Below are positions 41,679 through 51,177 of a stretch of DNA of 64,000 nucleotides, piece by piece. The notes beneath the pieces were generated by a model that did not search any database, was not told the DNA's origin, and worked only from the letters and a program-made list of their open reading frames with translations. How positions within the stretch are numbered: the first letter of the stretch is position 1; each line of letters opens with the position of its first letter. The stretch comes from Azospirillum melinis (lineage in GTDB: Bacteria; Pseudomonadota; Alphaproteobacteria; Azospirillales; Azospirillaceae), in NCBI RefSeq assembly GCF_013340935.1, contig NZ_WHOS01000038.1, positions 1 through 64,000 on the forward strand. The letters are read 5' to 3'. Position numbers and translations under genes: made by a program.

Positions 41679-42401
41679 GTGGGACAGAAGAAGCGCATCT
41701 ATGTGATCGAGGACGAGGCCGACATCCGGCGGCTGGTGACGGAGGTGCTGGAGAGCTACGGCTATGAGGTGACCGGCTGGGCCAACGGGCGGGAGGCGCG
41801 GACGGCGATCCAGCGTCAGGCCCCCGACCTCTGTCTGGTCGATCTCGGCCTGCCGGACATGGACGGGCTGACCCTGGTGCGCGAGCTGTGGGAGGATGTG
41901 CGTTTCGGCGTCATCATCCTGTCCGGGCGCGGCGGCACCTCCGACCGGGTGCTGGGGCTGGAGCTTGGCGCCGACGATTACATTGTGAAGCCGTTCGAGC
42001 CGCGGGAACTGGTCGCTCGCGTCAACAGCGCCATCCGCCGCCGCGAACAGCTGGCCGGAGCGACTGCCGCAGCGGATACGGCGCGGGCGCGCTTCGGTCC
42101 CTGGGTGTTCGATCTCGGCAACCTGACGCTGACCGCCGACGACGGCCGGCAGGAAAGCCTGACGGCGGCGGAGGCTTCGCTCCTGCTGATGCTGCTGAAG
42201 GCGCCCAAGCGCGTGCTGTCGCGCGAGCATCTCCAGGGCCCGGATCAGGATCGCGACGATTTTCCCTACGACCGCAGCATCGATGTCCGCATCTCGCGCA
42301 TCCGCAAGAAGATCGAGGAGGATCCCCGCGCGCCGCGGCTGATCAAGACGGTCTATGGCGCCGGCTACCTGTTCGCCGGCGACGTGAGCTGGTTGCGCTG
42401 A
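41679..42401 (+). CDS. OmpR-family response regulator, partner of the hybrid kinase
   Basis: Response regulator of 240 residues. The receiver has E11/D12, phospho-acceptor D55 (LCLVDLGLPDMDG) and K104 (YIVKPFEPRE). The winged-helix domain (about 135-235) ends IKTVYGAGYLFAGDVSWLR. It starts 78 bases after the hybrid kinase on the same strand and so is very likely its output. Plausible targets are actP-DUF485 and the downstream acyl-CoA genes (inference from position). Confidence 0.93.
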   Translation: MGQKKRIYVIEDEADIRRLVTEVLESYGYEVTGWANGREARTAIQRQAPDLCLVDLGLPDMDGLTLVRELWEDVRFGVIILSGRGGTSDRVLGLELGADDYIVKPFEPRELVARVNSAIRRREQLAGATAAADTARARFGPWVFDLGNLTLTADDGRQESLTAAEASLLLMLLKAPKRVLSREHLQGPDQDRDDFPYDRSIDVRISRIRKKIEEDPRAPRLIKTVYGAGYLFAGDVSWLR

Positions 42402-42558
42402 AAGTGGCGCCACCCCTGCGTTCGCGCCGCAACAACCTCAATAACAATTGGTCATAATCCTGAGAAAGTTGCGCAAAGCTGATCTGGTACAGGCTGTTTC
42501 CAACACCGCCGCGCCCAATGTCGGCGCGCAACAAAGAACCCCTGGGGAGAACGGTCCG

Positions 42559-44211
42559 ATGAGTGAAACTGCCGCCGCAGCCGATGTCCGCGTCAATCCG
42601 TACGAGCGCGATCTCGGCCGCAATGCCGCCAACTTCGTCGCCCTGACGCCGCTGACCTTCCTGGAGCGTGCCGCCGCCGTGTGGCCCGACCGGCTGGCCG
42701 TCGTCCATGGCACGGTGCGCCGGACCTGGGCCGAGACCTTCGTCCGCGTGCGCCGTCTGGCCGCGGCGCTGGCCAATCTGGGCATCGGCACCGGCGACAC
42801 CGTCGCCATGCTGGCCGCCAACACGCCGGAACTGTTCGAGGCCCATTTCGGCGTACCGCTGGCTGGTGCCGTGCTGAACGCGGTCAACACCCGCCTGGAC
42901 GCCGAAGCCATCGCCTTCATCCTGAAGCACGGCGAGGCGAAGATCCTGATCGTTGACCGCGAGTTCTCCGGCGTCGCCAAGAAGGCGCTGGCCCTGCTCG
43001 ACGCGCCGATCCCGGTGGTGGACATCGACGATCCGACCTACACCGGCGGCGAACTGATCGGCGATCGCGATTACGAGTCCTTCATCAGCGATGTCGGTGC
43101 AGAGCATTCCTGGACCCTGCCGGCCGACGAATGGCAGGCCATCGCGCTGAACTACACCTCCGGTACCACGGGCAACCCGAAGGGCGTCGTCTATCACCAT
43201 CGCGGTGCTTACCTGAACGCGGTGTCGAATGCGCTGTCCTGGAACATGGGCGATGCGCCCGTGTATCTGTGGACGCTGCCGATGTTCCACTGCAACGGCT
43301 GGTGCTTCCCCTGGACCATCGCGGTCACCGCCGGCACCGCCGTCTGCCTGCGTCAGGTCCGCCCCGACGCCGTTCTCAAGCTGATCCGCGAAGAGCGGGT
43401 GACCAACTTCTGCGGCGCGCCCATTGTCCTCAATATGCTGAACAATGCCCCGGCCGAGCTGAAGCAGGGCATCGAGCAGAAGGTCAAGGTGATGGTCGCC
43501 GGCGCTGCCCCGCCCGCCGCCGTCATCGCCGGGATGGAGCGCATGGGCTGGGAAGTCACCCATGTCTACGGCCTGACCGAATGCTACGGCCCGACCGTGG
43601 TCTGCGTCTGGCATGACCGCTGGGACAGCCTGTCGCTGGACGAGAAGGCGGCGATCAAGGCGCGCCAGGGCGTGCGCGGCCCGATGCTGGAAGCAGTGGT
43701 CGTCGCCGATCCCTTCACGCTGGAGCCGGTGCCCAAGGACGGCCGCACGATGGGCGAGATCATGATGCGCGGCAACAATGTCATGAAGGGCTATCTGAAG
43801 AACCCCAAGGCGACCGAAGAAGCCTTCGCCGGTGGCTGGTTCCACACCGGCGACCTCGCCGTCTGGCATGAGGACGGCTATGTCGAGATCAAGGACCGCT
43901 CGAAGGACATCATCATCTCCGGTGGCGAGAACATCTCGTCCATCGAGGTGGAGGACGTTCTCTACAAGCATCCCGAGGTGCTGGAGGCTGCCGTCGTCGC
44001 CCGCCATGACGAGAAGTGGGGCGAGACGCCCTGCGCCTTCGTCACCCTGAAGGACGGCGCCACCGCGACCGAGGCCGACATCATCGCCTTCTGCCGGTCG
44101 CACATGGCCCACTTCAAGTGCCCGCGTACGGTGGTGTTCGGCCCGCTGCCGAAGACCTCCACCGGCAAGATCCAGAAATACGTTCTGCGCAAGCAGACCG
44201 AGGGGCTGTAA
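42559..44211 (+). CDS. AMP-forming acyl-CoA synthetase
   Basis: ANL-superfamily ligase of 550 residues that activates a fatty or other carboxylic acid to its CoA thioester via an acyl-adenylate. The P-loop-like YTSGTTGNPKG is at about 199-209, the YGLTECYGP motif near 335, WFHTGDLAVWHEDGYVEIKDRSKDIII near 430-455 (only parts quoted by family), and the catalytic lysine is in KTSTGKIQKY. Overall sequence fits medium/long-chain or AlkK-like ligases rather than Acs. It is followed by etfB2-etfA2 and an acyl-CoA dehydrogenase, consistent with beta-oxidation. Confidence 0.93.
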   Translation: MSETAAAADVRVNPYERDLGRNAANFVALTPLTFLERAAAVWPDRLAVVHGTVRRTWAETFVRVRRLAAALANLGIGTGDTVAMLAANTPELFEAHFGVPLAGAVLNAVNTRLDAEAIAFILKHGEAKILIVDREFSGVAKKALALLDAPIPVVDIDDPTYTGGELIGDRDYESFISDVGAEHSWTLPADEWQAIALNYTSGTTGNPKGVVYHHRGAYLNAVSNALSWNMGDAPVYLWTLPMFHCNGWCFPWTIAVTAGTAVCLRQVRPDAVLKLIREERVTNFCGAPIVLNMLNNAPAELKQGIEQKVKVMVAGAAPPAAVIAGMERMGWEVTHVYGLTECYGPTVVCVWHDRWDSLSLDEKAAIKARQGVRGPMLEAVVVADPFTLEPVPKDGRTMGEIMMRGNNVMKGYLKNPKATEEAFAGGWFHTGDLAVWHEDGYVEIKDRSKDIIISGGENISSIEVEDVLYKHPEVLEAAVVARHDEKWGETPCAFVTLKDGATATEADIIAFCRSHMAHFKCPRTVVFGPLPKTSTGKIQKYVLRKQTEGL

Positions 44212-44347
44212 GGGGCTCTTGCCCTCCTTCTGACCTCTCCTCCACACATCGGCCGAAGCGCCCCACTCCGTCCCCTGTCCAGCGGGGAGGGAGGGGGCAT
44301 CGCCCTCCCATGCCTGCACGCCGCCCATTTCCAAAGGGACCCGCGCC

Positions 44348-45097
44348 ATGAAGATCCTCTGCGCCGTGAAGCGCGTCGTCGACTACAACGTCAAGATCCG
44401 GGTGAAGACCGATCAGTCCGGGGTCGAGACGTCGAACGTGAAGTTCTCGATGAACCCCTTCGACGAGATCGCCGTCGAGGAAGCGGTTCGTCTCAAGGAA
44501 GCCGGCACGGCGACCGAGATCGTGGTGGTTTCCGTCGGCCCGACCCAGGCCCAGGAGACGCTGCGCACGGCACTCGCCATGGGCGCCGACCGCGCCATCC
44601 TGGTGCAGACCGACGTGACGACCGAACCGCTGGCCGTCGCCAAGGTGCTGAAGGCACTGGTCGGGAAGGAGGCCCCCGGCCTCGTCATCCTCGGCAAGCA
44701 GGCCATCGACGACGACTGCAACCAGACCGGCCAGATGCTCGCCGCCCTGCTCGGCTGGGGCCAGGGCACCTTCGCTTCGAAGGTCGCCCCGGCGGGCGAT
44801 GCCGTCGCGGTCACCCGCGAGATCGACGGCGGACTTGAGGTCGTGTCGTTGAAGCTGCCGGCGGTGGTGACCGCCGACCTGCGCCTGAACGAGCCGCGCT
44901 ATGCCTCGCTGCCCAACATCATGAAGGCGAAGAAGAAGCCGCTGGAGACCGTCACGCCGGACAGCCTGGGCGTCGACGTCACGCCGCGCCTGAAGACGGT
45001 GAAGGTCGCCGAGCCGGCCAAGCGCCAAGCCGGCATCAAGGTGCCGGACGTCGCCACGCTGGTGGACAAGCTGAAGACCGAGGCGCGGGTGATCTGA
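44348..45097 (+). CDS. etfB: Electron transfer flavoprotein beta subunit (copy 2)
   Basis: ETF beta of 249 residues, the same length as copy 1 at 1412 and about 80% identical by eye. Long blocks such as FASKVAP and LRLNEPRYASLPNIMKAKKK are unchanged. It starts MKILCAVKRVVDYNV. It sits 136 bases after the acyl-CoA synthetase gene, with etfA2 54 bases downstream. The context of acyl-CoA synthetase and dehydrogenase suggests this copy is dedicated to fatty-acid oxidation. Confidence 0.97.
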   Translation: MKILCAVKRVVDYNVKIRVKTDQSGVETSNVKFSMNPFDEIAVEEAVRLKEAGTATEIVVVSVGPTQAQETLRTALAMGADRAILVQTDVTTEPLAVAKVLKALVGKEAPGLVILGKQAIDDDCNQTGQMLAALLGWGQGTFASKVAPAGDAVAVTREIDGGLEVVSLKLPAVVTADLRLNEPRYASLPNIMKAKKKPLETVTPDSLGVDVTPRLKTVKVAEPAKRQAGIKVPDVATLVDKLKTEARVI

Positions 45098-45151
45098 GCG
45101 CCGGCCCCGTGCCAGCACTCTCCGCATCCCGCCCGACAGAGGAACCGCCCC

Positions 45152-46078
45152 ATGCCCATCCTGATCCTTGCCGACCACGACAACGCCAGCCTGAAGCCCG
45201 CCACCGCCCATGCGGTGACCGCCGCCACCAAACTCGGGGGCGATGTCCACATCCTGGTCGCCGGCCGCAACGCCGCCCCGGCCGCGGAGCAGGCCGCCAA
45301 GCTGGCCGGTGTCGCCAAGGTGCTGCTCGCCGACGATGCCGCCTATGAACACGCCCTGGCCGAGCCGGTCGCGGCCCTGCTGGTGTCGCTCGCCTCCGGC
45401 TACAGCCATGTCCTGGCCGCCGCCACCTCGGCCGGCAAGAACGTGCTGCCACGCGTGGCCGCCCTGCTCGACGTGGCGATGATCTCCGACATCACCGCCG
45501 TGGTCGCCGCCGATACGTTCGAGCGTCCGATCTATGCCGGCAACGCCGTCGCCACCGTGCAGTCGACCGACCCGGTGAAGGTGATCACCGTCCGTACCAC
45601 CGCGTTCGAGGCAGCACCTGCCACCGGCAGCGCCACGGTCGAGAGCATCGCCGCCGTCGCCGATCCCGCCCTGTCGGGCTTCATATCGGCCGAACTGTCG
45701 AAGTCAGAGCGTCCGGAGTTGACGTCCGCCCGCATCGTCATCTCCGGCGGGCGCGGCATGCAGTCCGGCGACAACTTCCACCTGCTGGAGGGGATCGCCG
45801 ACAAGCTGGGGGCCGCGGTCGGAGCTAGCCGTGCTGCCGTCGATGCCGGCTTCGTGCCGAACGACTATCAGGTCGGGCAGACCGGCAAGATCGTGGCGCC
45901 GGACCTCTATGTCGCCGTCGGCATCTCCGGCGCCATCCAGCATCTGGCCGGCATGAAGGACAGCAAGGTCATCGTCGCCATCAACAAGGACGAGGAGGCG
46001 CCGATCTTCCAGGTCGCCGATTACGGCCTCGTTGCCGACCTGTTCAAGGCCCTGCCGGAGTTGCAGCAGGCCATCTGA
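45152..46078 (+). CDS. etfA: Electron transfer flavoprotein alpha subunit (copy 2)
   Basis: ETF alpha of 308 residues, FAD-binding. The C-terminal domain from ISGGRGMQSGDNF onward is almost identical to copy 1, including GQTGK and SGAIQH. The N-terminal domain differs more and is three residues shorter. GAGGAAC precedes the start. The acyl-CoA dehydrogenase gene begins 37 bases after its stop, so electrons from that enzyme can be handed directly to this ETF. Confidence 0.97.
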   Translation: MPILILADHDNASLKPATAHAVTAATKLGGDVHILVAGRNAAPAAEQAAKLAGVAKVLLADDAAYEHALAEPVAALLVSLASGYSHVLAAATSAGKNVLPRVAALLDVAMISDITAVVAADTFERPIYAGNAVATVQSTDPVKVITVRTTAFEAAPATGSATVESIAAVADPALSGFISAELSKSERPELTSARIVISGGRGMQSGDNFHLLEGIADKLGAAVGASRAAVDAGFVPNDYQVGQTGKIVAPDLYVAVGISGAIQHLAGMKDSKVIVAINKDEEAPIFQVADYGLVADLFKALPELQQAI

Positions 46079-46115
46079 TTTCATTCATTCCCTCCGTTAC
46101 CCGAAGAGGTCCTCC

Positions 46116-47936
46116 ATGACCGCCGCCGCGATCCCCTACACCCCGCCGCTGAAAGAGATCCGCTTCGTCCTCGACCACCTCGCCGGCATGGCCGAGGTGG
46201 CGGCTCTGCCCGGCTTCGAGGATGCCAGCCCCGACATGGTGGACAGCATCCTGGGCGAGGCGGCGAAGATTGCCGAAAATGTCCTGGCGCCGCTGAACCG
46301 CATCGGCGACGTCCAGGGGGCCAAGCTCGGCGGCGACGGCGTCGCCCGTACGGCGGAGGGCTGGGGGACGGCGTGGCAGGCGCTGGTGGAAGGCGGCTGG
46401 AACGGGCTGCCCTTCGATCCGGCGCGTGGCGGCATGGGTTTGCCCAACCTGCTGAACACCGCGGTGCAGGAGATGTGGCATTCCGCCAACATGGCCTTCG
46501 CGCTCTGCCCGATGCTGACGCAGGGGGCGGTGAACGCGGTTCAGCTCTATGGCTCGGATGCGCTGAAGGACCTCTATTTGCCCCGGATGATCTCGGGCGA
46601 GTGGACCGGCACCATGAACATCACCGAACCGCAGGCGGGAAGCGACCTTGCCGCCACGCGGTCGCGCGCGGTGCCGAACGGCGACCATTACCTCGTCACC
46701 GGGCAGAAGATCTTCATCACCTATGGCGACCATGACCTGACGGAGAACATCGTCCATCTGGTGCTGGCCCGCCTGCCCGATGCGCCTCCGGGCGTGAAGG
46801 GCATCAGCCTGTTTGTCGTGCCGAAGTTCCTGGTCAATCCGGACGGCAGCCTGGGTGGCCGCAATCAGGTCAAGTGCGTGTCGCTGGAGCACAAGCTGGG
46901 CATCCACGGCAGCCCGACCGCCGTGCTGTCCTTCGGTGACGAGGGCGGGGCGACCGGCTTCCTGGTGGGCGAGCCGAACCGCGGCCTGGAATACATGTTC
47001 ACCATGATGAACCATGCCCGGCTGAACGTCGCCATGCAGGGCCTGTCGATTGCCGAGCGTGCCTACCAGCAGGCGCTGGCCTATGCCCGCGACCGCGTGC
47101 AGGGCAAGCCGCTGGGCTGGAGCGAGGGGCAGTCGAAGGGCATCGTCAACCATCCCGACGTCCGCCGTCTGCTGATGGGCATGAAGGCGCGGATCGAGGC
47201 GATGCGCGGGATCCTCTACACCGCCGCCGCCGCGGTGGACGTGGCGCACCACCATGCCGACGAGGCCACCCGCGGCCGCGCCGCCCTGCTGGTCGATCTG
47301 CTGACCCCCATCGCCAAGGGCTGGTGCACCGAGACCGGCCAGCAGCTGGCGTCGGACGGGGTTCAGGTCCATGGCGGCATGGGCTTCATCGAGGAAACCG
47401 GCGCCGCCCAGCATCAGCGCGATGCGCGCATCACCACGATCTATGAGGGCACGACCGCCATCCAGGCCAATGACCTGATCAACCGCAAGCTCCTGCGCGA
47501 CGGCGGGGCGACGGCCAATGGGTTGCTGGACGAGATCGCGGCGCTGGGCGGCGAACTGTCCGGTCATGCCGACGAAGCCTTGCGCGTCACCGGGGCGGAG
47601 CTGACCGCCGCGGTGCATGAGGCCAGGCAGGCGATTGCCTGGGTGCTGGCGGCGGCGAAGCAGGATCCGCGCCTGCCGGCCGCCGCATCGGTGACGCTGC
47701 TGGAGCTGATGGGCGTGGTCGCCGGCGGCTGGCAATTGGCCCGCGCCGCCAAGGTGGCGGCGGAGCGGCTGGCGGAGGGCGATGCCGACACCGCCTTCCT
47801 GTCGGCCAAGCCGCTGACCGCCCGCTTCTACGCCACCCACGTCCTGCCGAAGGCGGCGGCGCTGCGGGCGACCGTCGTCAACGGCTCCGCGAGCGTGATG
47901 GCGCTGAGCGAGGAGCAACTGTTCGGCGCGGCTTGA
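46116..47936 (+). CDS. Acyl-CoA dehydrogenase, long (DmdC/FadE-like) type
   Basis: FAD enzyme of 606 residues that introduces the 2,3-double bond into an acyl-CoA and passes electrons to ETF. The core shows MNITEPQAGSDLAATRS, IFITYGDHD, GIHGSPTAV and HGGMGFIEETGAAQHQRDARI, and the catalytic glutamate is expected at E444 in IYEGTTAIQ. The extra C-terminal helical domain of about 170 residues places it among the 590-600-residue dehydrogenases with broad chain range (including 3-methylmercaptopropionyl-CoA dehydrogenase). Its last 59 bases overlap the convergent rluE gene. Confidence 0.95.
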   Translation: MTAAAIPYTPPLKEIRFVLDHLAGMAEVAALPGFEDASPDMVDSILGEAAKIAENVLAPLNRIGDVQGAKLGGDGVARTAEGWGTAWQALVEGGWNGLPFDPARGGMGLPNLLNTAVQEMWHSANMAFALCPMLTQGAVNAVQLYGSDALKDLYLPRMISGEWTGTMNITEPQAGSDLAATRSRAVPNGDHYLVTGQKIFITYGDHDLTENIVHLVLARLPDAPPGVKGISLFVVPKFLVNPDGSLGGRNQVKCVSLEHKLGIHGSPTAVLSFGDEGGATGFLVGEPNRGLEYMFTMMNHARLNVAMQGLSIAERAYQQALAYARDRVQGKPLGWSEGQSKGIVNHPDVRRLLMGMKARIEAMRGILYTAAAAVDVAHHHADEATRGRAALLVDLLTPIAKGWCTETGQQLASDGVQVHGGMGFIEETGAAQHQRDARITTIYEGTTAIQANDLINRKLLRDGGATANGLLDEIAALGGELSGHADEALRVTGAELTAAVHEARQAIAWVLAAAKQDPRLPAAASVTLLELMGVVAGGWQLARAAKVAAERLAEGDADTAFLSAKPLTARFYATHVLPKAAALRATVVNGSASVMALSEEQLFGAA

Positions 47937-48537
47937 CAGGGCCGCGCTTGCCGGTTGGTGCCGGGGCCTTTGGCCCTTTGCCGGGTGTCGCGGGCGGTTG
48001 GGGGACCTCCCGCCACTGCCCCGGCGCCAGCCCATCCAGCGTCCAGTCGCCGATGGCCCAGCGGATCAGCCGCAGGGTGGGGAAACCGACCGCCGCGGTC
48101 ATGCGGCGGACCTGCCGGTTGCGCCCCTCGCGGATGGTGAGCGCAATCCAGCTGGTGGGGATGGCGGCGCGGTAGCGCACCGGCGGATCGCGCGGCCACA
48201 GCGACTCCGGCTCGTCCATCCGCCGCGCCTCGGCCGGCAGGGTGGAACCGTCCTTCAGCGTCACGCCGCGGCGCAGCGCCTCCAGCGCCTCGTCGGTCGG
48301 CACGCCTTCCACCTGCACCCAGTAGGTCTTCGGCATCTTGTTAGCCGGCGAGGCGATGCGGGCGATCAGAGGACCGTCGTCGCTCAGCGCCAGCAAACCC
48401 TCGCTGTCGCGGTCGAGCCGGCCGGCGGCATAGACACCCTTCACCGGAACCAGTTCCGCCAGGGTCGGGCGGCCCTGGTCGTCGGTGAATTGCGGCAGCA
48501 CGCCATAGGGCTTGTTCAGCAGGATCAGGCGCGGCAC
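47878..48537 (-). CDS. rluE: 23S rRNA pseudouridine synthase RluE
   Basis: RsuA-type pseudouridine synthase of 219 residues, close to E. coli RluE (23S U2457) across its length: LLNKPYGVLPQFTDD, YAAGRLDRDSEGLL with catalytic D42, GRNRQVRRMTAAVGFPTLRL. It lacks the S4 domain, as RluE does. A C-terminal Arg/Pro/Lys/Ser tail of about 30 residues extends into and overlaps antisense the end of the acyl-CoA dehydrogenase gene. Confidence 0.92.
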   Translation of the reverse strand: MPRLILLNKPYGVLPQFTDDQGRPTLAELVPVKGVYAAGRLDRDSEGLLALSDDGPLIARIASPANKMPKTYWVQVEGVPTDEALEALRRGVTLKDGSTLPAEARRMDEPESLWPRDPPVRYRAAIPTSWIALTIREGRNRQVRRMTAAVGFPTLRLIRWAIGDWTLDGLAPGQWREVPQPPATPGKGPKAPAPTGKRGPVKPRRTVAPRSAPSRSRSR

Positions 48538-48616
48538 TGGCTTGCTTCCTTGCGGAGTTCGGGAAAGGCGCTATCGTTCGCACCCCAACACTGATCTAGA
48601 TAGCAGGGGTTCGGCC

Positions 48617-49543
48617 GTGACGCTTCTGTTCTGCTCCGCCAGCGACAGCGCCGAGGATTGGCGCCGGGAAATCGCCCGCCATCTTCCCGGGCTGGAGATG
48701 CGCGTCTGGCCCGAGACCGGCGACGTCGCCGACATCGAGGTCGCCGTGGTGTGGAAGCCGCCGGCCGGCATGCTGGCGAGCCTGCCCAACCTAAAGCTGA
48801 TCGTGTCGCTCGGTGCCGGGGTGGAGCCGATCCTGCAGGACCCGACCCTGCCGGACGTGCCGCTGGTGCGCATGGTGGCGGACGGGCTGACGGCCGATAT
48901 GGCCGGCTACGTCGTCTTCCAGGTTCTGTATTGGCACCGGCTGATGGACCGGTACGCTGCTCTCCAGGCCGAAGCGCGGTGGGAGCAGCTGGACCATCGT
49001 CCGGCCTCCGAGGTGACCGTCGGCATCCTGGGGATGGGCGAACTGGGAGCGGCGTCGGCCCGCACGCTGCGGACCCTGGAATACCGGCTGATAGGCTGGA
49101 GCCGCAGCCCCAAGAGCATCGAGGGGGTGGAGAGCTTCGCCGGCGCCGATGGGCTGGCGGCGATGCTGCCGCAGTGCGATGTGCTGGTCTGTTTGTTGCC
49201 GCTGACCGAGGAAACCCGCGGCATCATGAATGCCGACCTGTTCGCCGCGCTGCCCAAGGGGGCGGTGATCGTCAACGCCGCGCGCGGCGGCCATCTGGTC
49301 GAGTCGGACCTGCTGGATGCGTTGGAAAGCGGGCACCTGCGCGGTGCCAGTCTGGACGTCTTCGCGACGGAGCCGCTGCCGGCGGACCATCCGCTCTGGC
49401 GTCACCCACGGGTCCGCATCACCCCCCATGTCGCCGGGGTCACCCACCCGTCGCTGTGCGCCGGGCAGGTGGCCACCGCGGTGACCGCCCTGCGTGAAGG
49501 CCGACCGATACCCAATCTGGTGGACCGCAGCCGGGGATACTGA
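48617..49543 (+). CDS. ghrA: Glyoxylate/hydroxypyruvate reductase A
   Basis: D-2-hydroxyacid dehydrogenase of 308 residues, GhrA type. The NAD(P) motif is VGILGMGELGAASA (about 134-147). The active-site Arg, Glu and His are in NAARGGHLVESDL, DVFATEPLP and TPHVAGVTHPS. The start is a GTG at 48617. It reduces glyoxylate and hydroxypyruvate, linking C2 metabolism to serine and glycerate. It is divergent from rluE, with a 79-base spacer. Confidence 0.9.
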   Translation: MTLLFCSASDSAEDWRREIARHLPGLEMRVWPETGDVADIEVAVVWKPPAGMLASLPNLKLIVSLGAGVEPILQDPTLPDVPLVRMVADGLTADMAGYVVFQVLYWHRLMDRYAALQAEARWEQLDHRPASEVTVGILGMGELGAASARTLRTLEYRLIGWSRSPKSIEGVESFAGADGLAAMLPQCDVLVCLLPLTEETRGIMNADLFAALPKGAVIVNAARGGHLVESDLLDALESGHLRGASLDVFATEPLPADHPLWRHPRVRITPHVAGVTHPSLCAGQVATAVTALREGRPIPNLVDRSRGY

Positions 49544-49632
49544 GAGTTATTCTCTGCCCTCAATCGGCGGGCGCGGCCGTCCGGCCGCTTGCCTCCGAGA
49601 GGCATGTGCCTGCGGGGCCGCAGTCGCGGCCC

Positions 49633-51171
49633 TTACAGCATCTGAACGGCGATCACCGCTAGCAGGGCCGCGATCACCCACAGGGCGGCGCGGTCCGAGC
49701 GGCGGCGGGTTTCCCAGCCGTTCAGCATCTGGCGGACGGTCTGCGGGTGCAGGCGCACGCCGCCTTCCGAGATATCGCGGGTCACCCGCTCCGCCTCGCT
49801 GACCAGGGCGGGGATGCGGCGGACGGTGCTCAGGATGGCGCCGGCATCGTTGATGAACTGTGCCTCCGGCCCGCGGTTCTCGCGCATCCACTCCTCGATC
49901 AGCGGCCGGGCCAGCTCCCACATGTTGATGTTGGGGTTGAGCAGCCGGCCGACACCCTCCGCCGTCAGCATGCTCTTTTGCAGAAGGAGCAGCTGCGGCT
50001 GGGTTTCCATCTCGAACTGTTCGGTGACGGCGAACAGCTGGGCCAGCAGCCGGCCGACCGAGATGTCGGCCAGCGGCTTGTTCTGCAACGGCTCGCCGAT
50101 GGCGCGACAGGCCTGGGTGAAGATCTCGATGGACTGGTGGCGCGGCACGTAGCCGGCCTCGAAATGCACGACGGCGACGCGGCGGTAGTCGCCGGTCAGG
50201 AAGCCGATCAGCATGTCGGCGAGGTAATAGCGCGTCTCGCGGTCCAGCCGGCCCATGATGCCGAAATCGACGGCGGTGATGGTGCCCTGTTCATTGATGA
50301 ACAGGTTGCCGGGATGCAGGTCGGCGTGGAAGAAGCCGTCGCGGAAGACCTGATTGAAGAAGCTGGCCGAGGCCATCGCCAGGATTTCGTCGCGGTCGAA
50401 ACCGGCGGCGGAGATGCGGGCCGGCTCGTCCACCTTGAAGCCGCGGATGCGCTCCAGCGTCAGCACCCGGCCGCCGGTGCGCTCCCAATCGACCTTCGGC
50501 ACGTTGAAGGTGACGTCGTCCTTGAAGTTCGACGCCAGCTCCGACGCGGCGGCCGCCTCCATCCGCAGGTCCATCTCCAGCCGCGAGGTGCGGGCGAAGG
50601 TGTCGACGATTTCGGTCAGACGCAGCCGCTTCAGCCTGGGCAGGACCCATTGGGCGAGCGCCGCCAGCCGGTAGAACAGGTCGATGTCGCGCTCGAAGGC
50701 CTGCTCGATGCCCGGACGCAGCACCTTGACCGCCACCTCCTGCCCATCGGCGGTGACGGCGAAATGGACCTGCGCGATGGAGGCGGCGGCGACCGGCTTG
50801 TCGTCGAAGCTCTGGAACAGCGCCTGGACCGGCTGGCCGAACTCCGCCTCGACGATGGCGCGGGCCTGATGGCCGGGGAAGGGCGGCAGCTTGTCCTGCA
50901 GCTCGGCCAGATCGACTGCCATCCGCTCGCCGACCAGATCGGAGCGGGTGGACAGCAGCTGGCCCAGCTTGATGTAGGTGGGGCCGAGTTCGGCCAGCGC
51001 GCGGGCGAGCCGCTCGCCCTCGCGGCCGGGTACCCCCTTGCGGGCGACCCGGCGCCACAGCCAGAGCAGGCCGGGGGCGGTGCCGAGCAGGCTGGTGGGC
51101 AGGGCATCGTGACGGGCGACCGTCCGGCCGATCACGGCCATCCGGATCAGGTTGCGCAGGATGCGGAACAC
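49633..51171 (-). CDS. ubiB: UbiB, ubiquinone-biosynthesis ABC1-family kinase-like protein
   Basis: Membrane-anchored atypical kinase of 512 residues needed for ubiquinone synthesis. The signature PTYIKLGQLLSTRSDL (KxGQ, about 71-74) is present, as are the ATP-site segments VAVKVLRPG and ITAVDFGIMGRL (DFG). Two C-terminal hydrophobic helices (ALWVIAALLAVIAVQML) anchor it. It follows ubiE by six bases on the same strand, the usual ubiE-ubiB unit. Confidence 0.95.
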   Translation of the reverse strand: MFRILRNLIRMAVIGRTVARHDALPTSLLGTAPGLLWLWRRVARKGVPGREGERLARALAELGPTYIKLGQLLSTRSDLVGERMAVDLAELQDKLPPFPGHQARAIVEAEFGQPVQALFQSFDDKPVAAASIAQVHFAVTADGQEVAVKVLRPGIEQAFERDIDLFYRLAALAQWVLPRLKRLRLTEIVDTFARTSRLEMDLRMEAAAASELASNFKDDVTFNVPKVDWERTGGRVLTLERIRGFKVDEPARISAAGFDRDEILAMASASFFNQVFRDGFFHADLHPGNLFINEQGTITAVDFGIMGRLDRETRYYLADMLIGFLTGDYRRVAVVHFEAGYVPRHQSIEIFTQACRAIGEPLQNKPLADISVGRLLAQLFAVTEQFEMETQPQLLLLQKSMLTAEGVGRLLNPNINMWELARPLIEEWMRENRGPEAQFINDAGAILSTVRRIPALVSEAERVTRDISEGGVRLHPQTVRQMLNGWETRRRSDRAALWVIAALLAVIAVQML

Positions 51172-51177
51172 GGGAGA

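Noticed and set aside
46044..48035. 663-residue frame antisense to acyl-CoA dehydrogenase
   Set aside because: Shadow frame of a well-supported gene. Only its left flank overlaps real DNA features.
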